A stretch of DNA of 64,000 nt from the NCBI GenBank assembly GCA_036023115.1, contig JAYKKT010000073.1:18647001-18711000 (forward strand), written 5' to 3'. The notes under the pieces are model-generated. The model saw only the letters and a program-made list of their open reading frames with translations. It searched no databases and was not told where the DNA came from. Of this stretch, positions 47,634 through 58,800 are shown in pieces. The position numbers were made by a program, and so were the translations under genes. How positions within the stretch are numbered: position 1 is the first letter of the stretch; each line of letters begins with the position of its first letter. The stretch comes from Brasenia schreberi (taxonomy: Eukaryota > Streptophyta > Magnoliopsida > Nymphaeales > Cabombaceae).

Positions 47634-50600
47634 ATGGAGTTGTTCTACTACATGGTGTTCGGGTTCCTGACCATGGTGGTTGCGGCTCTCGAGTTGAGCA
47701 AGACAAGCAGAGATCGAATCGCTACGACGACAGCTTTCAATTCATTTAAGAACAATTACCTAGTTGTCTACTCTTTGATGATGGGTAACCACGTTGATTC
47801 TATCTCTTTCTCTCTCCGGTTTCAGTTAATTTCTTCTTTTCTTTCTAAAGGAGGATCTGAAAGTTGTCCTCTCTCGGGGTGCTCTATGGTTTCCAAATCT
47901 GATTTTGGCTGAATCCCGTTGCGTGGTTATGAAATGCGCTTGATGGCGTATTTTGATGACGTTCTTTGATAAGATCTGACGTTTCGTGGACTACCCATTT
48001 CGAGTTTTTAAGCAATTATGCTTGGATTTGTGTGGTTTGGGGGGTCAGATCTTATGCCAATAGTTTTGGTATTTGATGCGGTATTTCTGGTGCTTGAAAT
48101 GAGTTTAGGATCTAGATCTGTTAAATATTTGTCTTCGACATTTTCGAACCTTGTACCCTTCTGACGTCACCTTGAGTTACATTTAACTCTTTAAGTGTCG
48201 GCATTTACAATTTTATACCTGTAGTTGTGGTCTTGTGAATTTCCACCGCTTCGCTGAGATGGCGATTTAAAAATTGATGTACTTAAATCGTAGTATTGAA
48301 GAACGTCTAGAACTAAGTATTGTTGCAGCGCTTCCACGTGCATTTGCTTTAATTTTCATATCCAGCTAATAACAAACCACTATGAAGAGTATGATCTTTT
48401 AGTAATTTTCTGGAGGTTCTGTTCATGATTGATAGCTGACCCCGTCTAGTATGGGAAAAGGCTTAGTTTAGTTGTTGTTGTTGTTCTGTTCATCATTGAG
48501 TGATGTCTGCGTAAAGATATATTTATATCCTCTACCCCCTAGCAGATAGTAGGATGAAGGAACAAAATTTTGATTCTTTGGTGAACGAGATGGATCTTCA
48601 AATAAACGTTTAGTGTAAATTGTTTACTTTGTTCTTTCGGTGACTGAGATTATCGCCTTTGTTCACCGCAGCTGGAGATTGGCTGCAGGGACCATATGTA
48701 TCCTATCTCTATGGTCAGTATGGTTTTGGAAAGGGAGATATTGGTCGGTTGTTCATTGCTGGTTTTGGATCTTCCATGTTGTTCGGAACAATTGGTGGAT
48801 CCTTAGCTGACAAACAGTGAGCTCTCTCCCTCTCATCTCTCTTACACACACACATTGATAGACTCAGTTCATGTGAAGAGGTCGAAAAAGGGCCTGTGTA
48901 ACCTACTGCATTACTTACATTCTAAGTTGTATCACGAAGCATTCTCCCGAGTACAAGGTTCTGTTGGTGGGGCGTATATTGGGAGGAATTGCAACTTCTC
49001 TTCTTTTCTCGGCATTTGAATCATGGCTTGTTGCTGAACATTTCAAGGTGTGTTCTCAGAGCTGCTTAAAATACCATTTATAAGTAAATGTGCTCATGAC
49101 GGTTCTTAACTGCTAAAATATTTGGGATAAAGCCACATATGAGGGCTTCCCTTCTACAAGTAAAGAACGTAGTCCTTTATAGTAAAAGGTATATTTCTAG
49201 AATCAGTCTCTTTAGTGTTCCTTTTGATTGTTACCCTTCCTTTTTTCTGGTTACGTAAAAGTTAGTCCCTCTTCTCGTGTTGATTGAATGACGAACATGA
49301 AGCTGTAGACGGTTGGAATTTGAAACTTAAGTTTGCAATGTTTGATAAACTATGTATGACATGATTGAGAAAGATAAAGCATGTAAATCTGAGCTGGCTA
49401 ATTGTCATCTCCTTTACAAGTTATGGACTCTGATATGAGTGGTGAGTGACTACTTGCAAATCCTTTGAATAACGAGTACATTGTTTCGGGCCCTTTTTTT
49501 ACCCTTCTTTTTGTGGTCTACCGTTTACGGAGATTCTATGCTTCTTATGCAGAGAGGATTCGAGCCACAATGGCTATCATTAACGTTCTCCAAGGCAATA
49601 TTTCTTGGAAATCGTCTGATTGCCATAGTCTCTGGCTTGTTTGCAAATTTCCTTGCTGTCAATTTAGGCTTTGGTCCTGTTGCTCCGTTTGATGCTGCTG
49701 CATGCTTTCTTGCAATTGGAATGGCTATTATACTATCTTTTTGGACTGAAAACTGTGGAAATCCTTTGGAGAGCAGGGACTTGCTTGCCCAGTTCAAAGG
49801 ATCTGCAGTGGCCATCGCTTCTGGTGAGAAAATAGTTTTCTCTGTGTGTGTGTGTCAGAGAATTCCAAATGAAGTTTTTTAAATGTTATTATGCTTGCTC
49901 AGATTAGAAGATTGCTTTGTTGGGTGCAATACAATCCTTGTTCGATGGCTCCATGTACACTTTTGTGTTCTTGTGGACACCTGCTCTAAGTCCAAATGAG
50001 GAAGATATTCCCCTTGGTTTCATTTTTGACATTTATGCTCTCTTCAATGTTGGGAAGCTCCATCGCACCTAGGCTGTTGGCCCGTGCATCCTTGAAAGTG
50101 GAAAGTTATATGCAGATTATTTTTATCATCTCCGCATCCACATTCCTTCTCCCAATTCTCACCACGGTATGCCCTGTCCTTTTCCTTTGGTCTAATTACT
50201 GATTCGTCTGGTGTCAGCATATGTGAATAGTAATTCTCAAGGGCCTTTCCTAGCGAGCAACTTAAATGCGAACTTATATGGAGCAGTTCGTAACAGCACC
50301 TTCAGACGTGAGAGGTGGAAGCATCTCATATAGTGGCTGCCTTCAACTCTTTGGGTTCTGTATTTTTGAGGCTTGTGTCAGCATATTTTGGCCGTCCATC
50401 ATGAAAATGAGATCTCAGTACATCCCCGAGGAAGCCAGAAGCACGATTATGAACTTCTTCAGGATCCCGCTCAACATTTTTGTGTGCATTGTCCTTTACA
50501 ATGTAAGACACTGAAAGCCATTGCTTATCTATTAATAAACTTCCATCTTCATTTGGTGCTAACGTGTGATTGGCCATTTGAAGGTCAGTGCATTCCCCAT

Positions 50601-50840
50601 CACTGTTATGTTCGGTATGTGCTCTATTTTCCTCTTCATGGCATCCGTCCTTCAACGGCGGCAGAGATCCATAAGCAAAGTAAGATATATTTGCTCTTTC
50701 CTATGCAATCCTTCTTTTCTTCGTGGCAGTGCTCTCATTACCATGAATAATTGGATTCTTTCTTCTTCTTTTCCACAGAACTAGTTCAGAGTTGGTTGCC
50801 GGAAGAAGTGGATCCAGAGAAAGAGCCTCTAAATACTTGA
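47634..50840 (+). pseudogene. Molybdate-anion transporter (MFS, MFSD5-like) with lesions in exon 5
   Basis: A multi-pass major-facilitator protein related to MOT2/MFSD5-type molybdate transporters. Exons: 47634-47784, 48672-48816, 48879-49047, 49553-49823, 49903-50166, 50287-50502, 50584-50679, 50790-50840; all GT-AG. The protein reads MELFYYMVFGFLTMVVAALE, NSFKNNYLVVYSLMM, GDWLQGPYVSYLYGQYGFGK, GFGSSMLFGTIGGSLADKQ, VTYCITYILSCITKHSPEYK, FSAFESWLVAEHFK, FDAAACFLAIGMAI, FWPSIMKMRSQYIPEEARS and ends EKEPLNT. Exon 5 opens with TAG (49905-49907) where the family has a Glu codon, and near 50029 two bases are missing, so FIF-TFMLSSMLGSS is out of frame. Corrected length would be about 454 residues, normal for the family. 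Everything else is intact, so the loss is recent or an assembly error. Intron 1 holds a 50-bp LINE tail. Confidence 0.85.
48416..48499 (+). mobile_element. 50-bp RTE LINE tail with 17-bp TSD
   Basis: The insert 48433-48482 is only the last part of the LINE (CCCCGTCTAGTATGGG, AAAAGGCTTAG, GTT repeats). It is flanked by GTTCTGTTCATGATTGA (48416-48432) and GTTCTGTTCATCATTGA (48483-48499), one mismatch in 17. It lies in intron 1 of the MFS gene, same strand. Confidence 0.92.
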
Positions 50841-51555
50841 AGTTACAATTTGAAAAGATTGTACATTGGAAATGTGGCTGTCATCTTGAAACTAGCAGAT
50901 TCAGTCACATCCATTTTCTCATCCACAAATAATGATGATTTGTAATGCTGCAGCCGAAGAATCAGACAGTTTATGAAGGCATCAAAATAAGGAAGGCTTT
51001 CTAAAGGTGGAATTTGAATTAGATTAGAATGAATATGTAGTGGGTGAATTCAGAGCAATCGCCTTATCTCCTTATATATAATACATACTAGACATCTTAT
51101 GTAATTTTGGTGAATTTTGGCCATTAGACCAAGTATAGATCTCTCAGCATAGTATATGTACCCTCCCTTCTGCTATGTCAACCAATATTTGCAGAACAAT
51201 CAATCTGATTTTGTGATATCAGATAGCTGTTTTTTACAGTTCAACGGGTAGGATGAAAGCCTTACTGTGCTTTGGCGATGTGTGCTTCTACCTCAGTTCA
51301 CTCTCGCTTCAAAGTTGTTTCCGATGTCATCTCCTATATCTGTATCTTCATGCTGCTTCCGCCTTCTGGCGAGAGCTTCACAGTTATTATTGTTGAATTT
51401 GGAGGTAATTTACTACCATGATTTGAAGACACAAAGTTAGTACCGGGAATTAATTTTAGGTCGCTGCATTGAGGCATGCCTAGATAAAATTGAACTGGAT
51501 GATTCATGATCGTGTTGATTAACCTGAACCAGGTACCGAATGGTGTTGGCTTTTC
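50841..51555. other. 3' flank of the MFS gene
   Basis: Probable 3' UTR and spacer. No further gene is recognised. Confidence 0.45.
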
Positions 51556-51668
51556 TTTTTTCGGTTACGATGGTAAGGCCAAACCCAAGTGTGCACTCCC
51601 CTGGTATTGAACTCACGACCTTCAACTCGTGAGTCTAGTCTCCTGCCAGGTAAGCTATGGCTCTGAGT
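51556..51668 (-). repeat. tRNA-like SINE, minus strand
   Basis: On the minus strand: CATAGCTTACCTGGCAGG (box-A-like), GACTCACGAGTTGAAGG, GTGAGTTCAATACC (box B), then GGAGTGCACACTTGGG. It is one of the best-preserved members of the family in this window. Confidence 0.6.
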
Positions 51669-52862
51669 GCTGAATGATATTAGTTTGGTATAGGGGTTTA
51701 AATCTGTGTGAGCTATTTATACTTCCATTTCATAACTTAGCGGTTGATTAATCTCACCCAATCGTTTTTAAGTTGGCCAAATAACCGTAACTTGTCAATC
51801 TGCTAGTACGATGAAAATCATGTGCTTGTATAAACATTCTTTGAATAAAGAAAAAGGAATTGTTGGTAACATCACGACCATGAAAATCTACACATTGGTC
51901 TACCCGTTCAAGCTGGATTCATGAAAATCTAGGCTTGCAAATTCAGTGGAATCCAAGGTATTCACTGCAGGTTTTTTATTGTGTTAATCAACACAGCCGC
52001 GGGGAATTCTTTCGTGGCAAATGACAGTGGTTAATAAGAAAAAAAACAAAAAATGTAGTGGTTAATCAACACAAAACAGTGGCCAACCCTTTTCTGCTAC
52101 TAGTGATGATATCTCTTAAACCAAATAGAGAATGCAATGCTTGAATCTTGTTTAGCTTGCGGTATGCATCTTAATATAACAAGCGGAAAGCTAATGCTTC
52201 TATACTTGTAGGCGTTCTCCCGATTGAAGTTATCTTCATTTGAAAAGAAAATATTATAAAGTTGTAGCACAACCAACAACTCTTTGTCAAGAAGAGTGTT
52301 TCAACATTCTTAGTGTTGAACGACGTTATTAGAGATAAAGTTAAAATTGGGGTGAAGATGAAAAAGAATGGAATGGTTGAGAGAGCTCCAACATTTTGGT
52401 AAGTACAACTTGCCTAAGAAGAGAAGATATCAACAATTAGATAATAAACACTTTAAAGAGAGAGAGATGTGAACAATGACTTTTTTTTGGTTCTTGCTTG
52501 GTTCACGTCAAATATTTTTTTGGTTCTTGCTTGGTTCACGTCGAATATGAACATATCTGAGGTCCTTGCACGCCCACGGGTATCGAACTCTGGACCTTCC
52601 ACTTGTGAGTCGACCCACCAGGCAGGTGATCTATTTCTCCTTCTGCCACTTCAAAACCAAGACTGGATCTTGTTCCGTGGACCTGAGAAGTGCTCAATTA
52701 GAAGGTTCATAGATTGATCCAGATCTACATTCTCCGCCCATATCTAACACCGAACATAGGGACCCTTAGTGGCTTCGTTCCTCTCTGCACCTCTCTCTTG
52801 CTTAACTGGGCAGCTCCCATCCCAGGAAACCCATTGCTCTCGCATTTCCGGTCATCACCGCC
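51669..52862. other. Spacer with one SINE on the minus strand (52555-52645)
   Basis: The minus strand of 52555-52645 reads ATAGATCACCTGCCTGG, GTCGACTCACAAGTGGAAGG, AGAGTTCGATACCCG, the same SINE order as above. A 38-bp sequence with TTTTTTTGGTTCTTGCTTGG is repeated in tandem at about 52481-52550. The last 150 bp are likely the 5' leader of the next gene. Confidence 0.5.
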
Positions 52863-55800
52863 ATGCCGCCGAGGAGAAAGACCCCGAGGTCCGGAACTCG
52901 AGCCCCCACAAGATCCTCTGCCAGGCTGCAAGCATCCCCTGTCACGCCGGCGAAGGAAGAACTTCCCCAGATAGTCCTTACTTCCGACCATGACGACGAC
53001 CAGAACCAACATCAGACGCCACCACCACCAGAGGCTCCGGCCGAGAACACCGATGTTCGTTCCGCGGAGGAACCGGAACAGCCTAAGGAGTCGGGAGATG
53101 CCCCCCCTGCCCTAACCCCCAAAGATGGTACTCTCTCCCCGTCACCTGTCTCGGCGTTTAAGGAAGAAATTTCGCAGACAATCCCTCCTTTCGGCCACGA
53201 CGGCGATCAGAACCAACATCAGATACCGCCACAACCATCGTCTCTGACCGAGAAAGCTGACGTTGACGTCGCGGAAGAAGCGAAGCAGCCTAAGGAGTCG
53301 AAAGATGCGCCCCCTTCCCTAACCCTGAAACATGGTACTCTCTCTGTCCGTCTCTCTCTCTCTCTCTGCGTGTGTCTCTTTTTCTCTCTCTAATGCGTGC
53401 TATCTTTTGGGTTTCTAACAGGCAGTGACGAGGCGGTGCCGATGGATGAGGAGAAGTCCCAAGATGAATCTGTGAAGGCTATGGAAGAGGTCGTTGTTGA
53501 GAAAACCGTGGTTGTCGATGAAAAAAGGGAGATTTTGGTCATGGGAGACGAGGGTGGTGAACGTGCAAATCAGCAGGAAATCTTGGTTGAAGAGGGAGAA
53601 GGAAGAGTGGGGATCGGAGAACAAGCACAGCTAGCGGAAGAAGAACTAGGTGAGGAAGAAGAACTAGGTGAGGAAGAAGAACTAGGTGCGGAAGAAGAAC
53701 TAGGTGCGGAAGAAGAACTAGGTGAGGAAGAAGAACTAGGTGCGGAAGAAGAACTAGGTGCGGAAGAAGAACTAGGTGAGGAAGAAACACAAAAGAACGC
53801 ACAAGTGGAAGTTCAAGCGGAAGGTCAGAAAGACAGGGAAGGGTTTGATGGTGAGGCTGCCATGGAAGAGGAAGATATTCAAGCACAAGGTGAGAATAAA
53901 GAGGGAGATGTTCAAGAAGGGAGTGGCGAAGAAGAAGAAAGAGAAAGGGAAGAGGTGAGAGCGGCTGATGCAGTTGCAGTGCCAATGGAGGAGAGAAAGA
54001 AGCTGAAAGATTATGAAGTGTTCATCGGGGGACTTGATAAGAGCATAGTTGAGGATGATTTGAAAAAGGTGTTCTCAGAAGTTGGGGAGGTGGTCCAGGT
54101 CCGGCTGGTGAAGAAACCTCTGTCACCAAAGATCAAGGGGTTTGCGTTCGTGAGGTTTGCTACCATCGATCAAGCGAAAGCCGCTGTCGAGCTCAAGTCA
54201 GTCAAGGTTCTGACATTTCATCCTTGGCACATATACTTGTGATTTATGTCGCATACGGTTCTTTGTTTATTGTCTTAATCTTAGACTTACGCTTCCTGGA
54301 AGCAGCGACTTTTCAGGACCACGTTACCTTACTTGATATTCCTGTTATTTTCTTCTTCCAAGTGTAGAATGTTGCAGTTGGTCATTGATTTGGATGCCCT
54401 TTTAAATTATAACTATAACATTCTTATTTTCAGCATAGTCCCCTACTCTCTGCAGGTTGATTTCCGTTCTGTTTTTTGGTCTTCAAGTTATCACTTCTAG
54501 GCTATGACTTGATTATTGGAGGCTTTGACAATTTATTGTCTGGGATTTCTAAGAGTTTAGAATTTAAGTTTGTGAAACGAAAAGAGGAAGGAGCGCGCGT
54601 CAAATTGGTGATTTCATAGGATCTCCGTAGCTAATGCTGCAACTATGGACCTAGAAGAAATGTTTTTATTTATCTTGTGAGAGGATCTGCTTCTAGAAAA
54701 GTGTAACATGAAAGACTCTGAAGCATCCACACCTGAACGATTTCAGCCTTTCAGGTATGAGGGGCCCGGCCCATAAAAGTTCAAGCATCATTCCTTAGTT
54801 TAGTTGCAGTGAGAATTCTTCCTAGCTGCATCTAGAGGTAATGAGATACTGCAAGCAACTATAAGGTCTTTCTCAATTGCTGAAGCATCATTCCTAGATA
54901 CCATATAACTTCCCTAGACTTCCTTAGTAGCTATAAGGTCTTGCTCAATTGCTGCCTGGGCTATTCAGGGTCTTAGAAAACTCCTAGGAGCTTATGTGAG
55001 TCTGCTGAGTAGCAAGACTCTTATCGTAGCCCCCCTTCCTCTGTTTGTGTGTGTGCATGCATGTGAGATACTGCAAGCAACTATACTTCATTCAAGAGCA
55101 TAAAATTTTATTTTTCTTGTTAAACTTAACAAGTTATTCTAGGCAGAACAATTTGGCTACTGAATGTTCTAACTAGTCACTTTGACTATATAACTGCTGC
55201 ATGTGGAGGATGGTATAGAATGCAACATTACTTCTAACATACCTGATGAAGCTTTCTCATGCTGTTTTTAATGAGGAATGCAGAGTAAATGTTCACTACT
55301 TAATTTCAGCAGAATATACTATTGCGTCACTGTTTCCTATATGTCCGCAGAGCTAACTACTGCCTAAATGTTCCCTCATCCACCAAGTTCCTTTATGTGT
55401 ATGAGCTTTAGCATTTTGGTTCACGATATTATTTGTCATCAATATGCATACTGCAACTTCTTCATTTCTTTTAGTGTTTCTTTAAGTATGCCTTTATTGC
55501 TATCCTCTCTTGTGCTAGCATTTTAGTGTTACTGGAGTTGCATGAGTTGTGTTAGGCTTCCGACAGCCAGCGTAAAACTTCGTCGGATTTCTACAACATG
55601 GATTACAAAAATTATGAGCATTGCTTTGGGGCGTCCCCACTTAGCGAGCCCGAATGCAGTAAGAAGTAAGCAAGGGCCACTACATTTTCGCCCGAATGTA
55701 GTGAATCAATTGCAGAGAGGGTTCCCACATCATGGACGGGTGTGGGTAAAGAAGTTAGTCCCGCTACATTGCCGCCCGAATGTAGTGAAAAATTTTCAGA

Positions 55801-58800
55801 GAGGGTCTCCGTATTTTGATTATGGACGGATGCGGGGGGTAAGGAAGCTAGTCCTAGATAATAAGATTCGTATTGGTTCTTGGAATATCGGAACATTATC
55901 GGGTAAGCTAATGGAGGTGGTAGATACTATGATTCGGAGAAAGATTCATATTCTATGTTTACAAGAGACAAAATGGGTTGGAGAAAAAGCAAAGGAGATA
56001 GAGGATACAGGTTTTAAATTATGGTACTCAGGTAAAGAAAAGGCCCGAAACGGAGTTGGTATTATCATAAATAAAGATTTAAAGGAGAGTGTAGTAGACA
56101 TACAACGATATGGTGACCGAATCATGACATTGAAATTAGTGTTAGGAGTAGAGGTTTTGAATATAGTTTGTGCTTACGCACCCCAAGTAGGACTAGAAGA
56201 TAGTATAAAGACAGTTTTTTGGGAAGAGTTAGATAAGGTGTTTCAAAAGATTCCACAAAGGGAGATGATTTATTTAGGAGGAGATTTAAATGGACATGTC
56301 GGTAAAGAGGCATTAGGATATCAAGGGATTCATGGAAACTTTAGTTATGGGGATATAAACGAGGAAGGTAGGGAGATTTTAAATTTTGCTATGTCATTTG
56401 ATCTCTTTATAGTCAATACAATCTTCAAAAAACGAGATGAACATTTAATTACTTATAAGAGTGGCTTATCACAAACACAAATTGATTACTTTATTTGTAG
56501 AAAAAAAGATAGAGCGTGTTGTAAAGATTGTAAGGTAATTCCAGGAGAAAGCTTAACCACCCAACATCGACTTTTAGTTATGGATTTATAAATAAAAAAA
56601 TGGACAAAGAAGAAAAGAGTGCATTGAGCTATTCGAACTAAATGGTGGAACCTCAAAAGCGAGAAAGAAGATATATTTAAACAGAAAGTCCTTCAAGGAG
56701 ATGTTTGGAATTATGTTGGCACACCCTCATATATGTGGAACAATATGGCTATACATATTAGGAAAGTGGCGAAAGATGTGTTAGGGGTATCTAAGGGAGG
56801 TGTACCGGCACAAAAAGAAGCTTGGTGGTGGAGTGAAGTAGTATAAAATAAAATCAAGGTAAAGAGGGCATGTTACAAATTACATTATGCTAAGAAAACT
56901 AGTGAAACTTTAGAAGCTTATAAGAAAGCAAAGAAGGAAGCAAAAAAGGCCGTTAGTGAAGCAAAAGCTAAGATTTGGGAGGACTTATATAAAAAACTCA
57001 ACTCAAAAGAGGGTGAAAGAGATATTTTTAGGATAGCTAGGGCTAGAGATAAGAAAACTAAAGATCTTAATTATGTTAGATGCATAAAAGACGAGGATGA
57101 AAAAATTCTAGTGGCAAATGATGATATAAGAAATAGATGGAAAAACTATTTTTATAATCTTTTTAATGAAAATAAAGATGTTAGTATTAGTTTAGGAGAT
57201 TTAGTCAAGTCAGAAAAGTATATAAACCACAATTTCTACCGACGTATTCACAAGAATGAAGTCAAAGAGGCTCTTAATCATATGAAGAGTGGTAAATCGG
57301 TAGGACCAGATAATATTCCTATAGAAGTTTGGAAAATAGTAGGAGAAATAGGAATCACTTGGCTTATAAGACTATTTAATGAAATATGGAAAAACCAAAA
57401 GATGCCCGAGGAATGGAGAGCAAGTACACTTATACCCGTATATAAGAACAAGGGAGACATTCAAAATTGTGCGAATTATCGAGGTATCAAGTTAATGAGT
57501 CATACTATGAAATTATGGGAAAGAATTATCGAACGTAGGTTAAAACAAGTATCAAGTACAACAGAGAACCAATTTGGATTTATGCCAGGTAGATCTACTA
57601 TTGAAGCGATTCACCTTTTGAGACGTCTTATGGAACATTTTAGAGCAAAAAAGAAAGACCTTCACATGATATTTATTGATCTAGAAAAAGCTTATGATAG
57701 GGTACCGAGGGAGGTTCTTTGGAGAACTTTGGAAAAAAGAGATATCCCATTGACATATATTAACCTTATAAGAGACATGTATGATGGTGCAAAAACATGT
57801 GTGAGGACTCATGAAGGAACGATAGACTTCTTTGAAGTTAATATTGGGTTACATCAAGGATCAACTTTAAGTCCATACTTATTTATAATGGTGATGGATG
57901 AGTTAACAAAACATATTCAAGATGAAGTACCTTGGTGTATGTTATTTGCAGATGACATTGTATTAGTGGAGGAGTCTAAGGAAAAAGTTAATAGAAAATT
58001 GGAACTATGGAGAGAAACATTAGAAAACAAAGGCCTCCGACTTAGTAGAACAAAGACAGAATATATGGAATGTAAGTTTGATCATTTGGCTACTTCAGAG
58101 GACATAGAAATTAAAATTGGCACACATTGCATTCCCCAAAAGGAAAGTTTTAAATACCTAGGGTCAATTTTTCAAAGTGATGGAAGAATTGATGGAGATG
58201 TTACACATAGAATTAATGCTGGTTGGTTAAAATGGAGAGGAGCATCAGGTATTCTTTGTGATAAGAAGATACCATTAAAATTAAAAGATAAATATTATAG
58301 AGCAGCAGTTAGGCCTGCCATGTTTTATGGTTATGAGTGTTGGGCAGTTAATCATCAACATGTACAAAAGATGTCTGTGACAGAAATGAAGATGTTGAGA
58401 TGGATGAGTGGTCATACAAGAAAAGACCGTATACATAATGAGGTTATTAGAAACAAATTAGGAGTGGCACCAATAGAGGATAAAATGAGAGAACATCGTT
58501 TAAGATGGTTTGGACATATAGAAAGAAGATCAAAAGAAGAACCTGTAAGAAGGTTAGAAAAACTAAATTTGGAAAGTATTAAAAGAGGTAGAGGCCGACC
58601 ACAAAAGTGTTGGAAAGAAACAATAAAGAATGATCTAGCTTATTGTGAGTTAACTGCTAACATGGCACACGATAGAGATCTGTGGAAACAAAGAATCCAT
58701 GTAGCCGACCCCGTCTAGTATGGGAAAAGGCTTAGTTGTTGTTGTTGGAGTTGCATGAGTTTGGTATGCAGACAGTTGACATGTTTTTGAATTTGTAGCT

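Larger units (their letters stand above)
55549..58745 (+). mobile_element. RTE-type LINE copy 2, best preserved
   Basis: A 3197-bp element bounded by perfect 16-bp TSDs in intron 2 of the RNA-binding protein gene, same orientation. It lacks about 64 bp found at the head of copy 1 but keeps both enzymatic regions. Only three nonsense codons separate endonuclease and reverse transcriptase (56589-56591 TAA, one TGA near 56625, one TAA near 56844). All three are C-to-T changes compared with copy 1. It ends with GTT repeats. Confidence 0.94.

Noticed and set aside
51556..51668. Possible tRNA gene
   Set aside because: Box A and B patterns exist but acceptor and anticodon stems do not form; the repeated occurrence fits a SINE.
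53539..53985. Minus-strand frame with LVLLPH repeats
   Set aside because: It is the reverse reading of the 18-bp coding minisatellite in the RNA-binding protein exon.
55542..56591. Host gene annotated as a craniofacial development protein 2-like
   Set aside because: The frame is the endonuclease of a TSD-flanked RTE LINE, a common mislabel in plant annotation.
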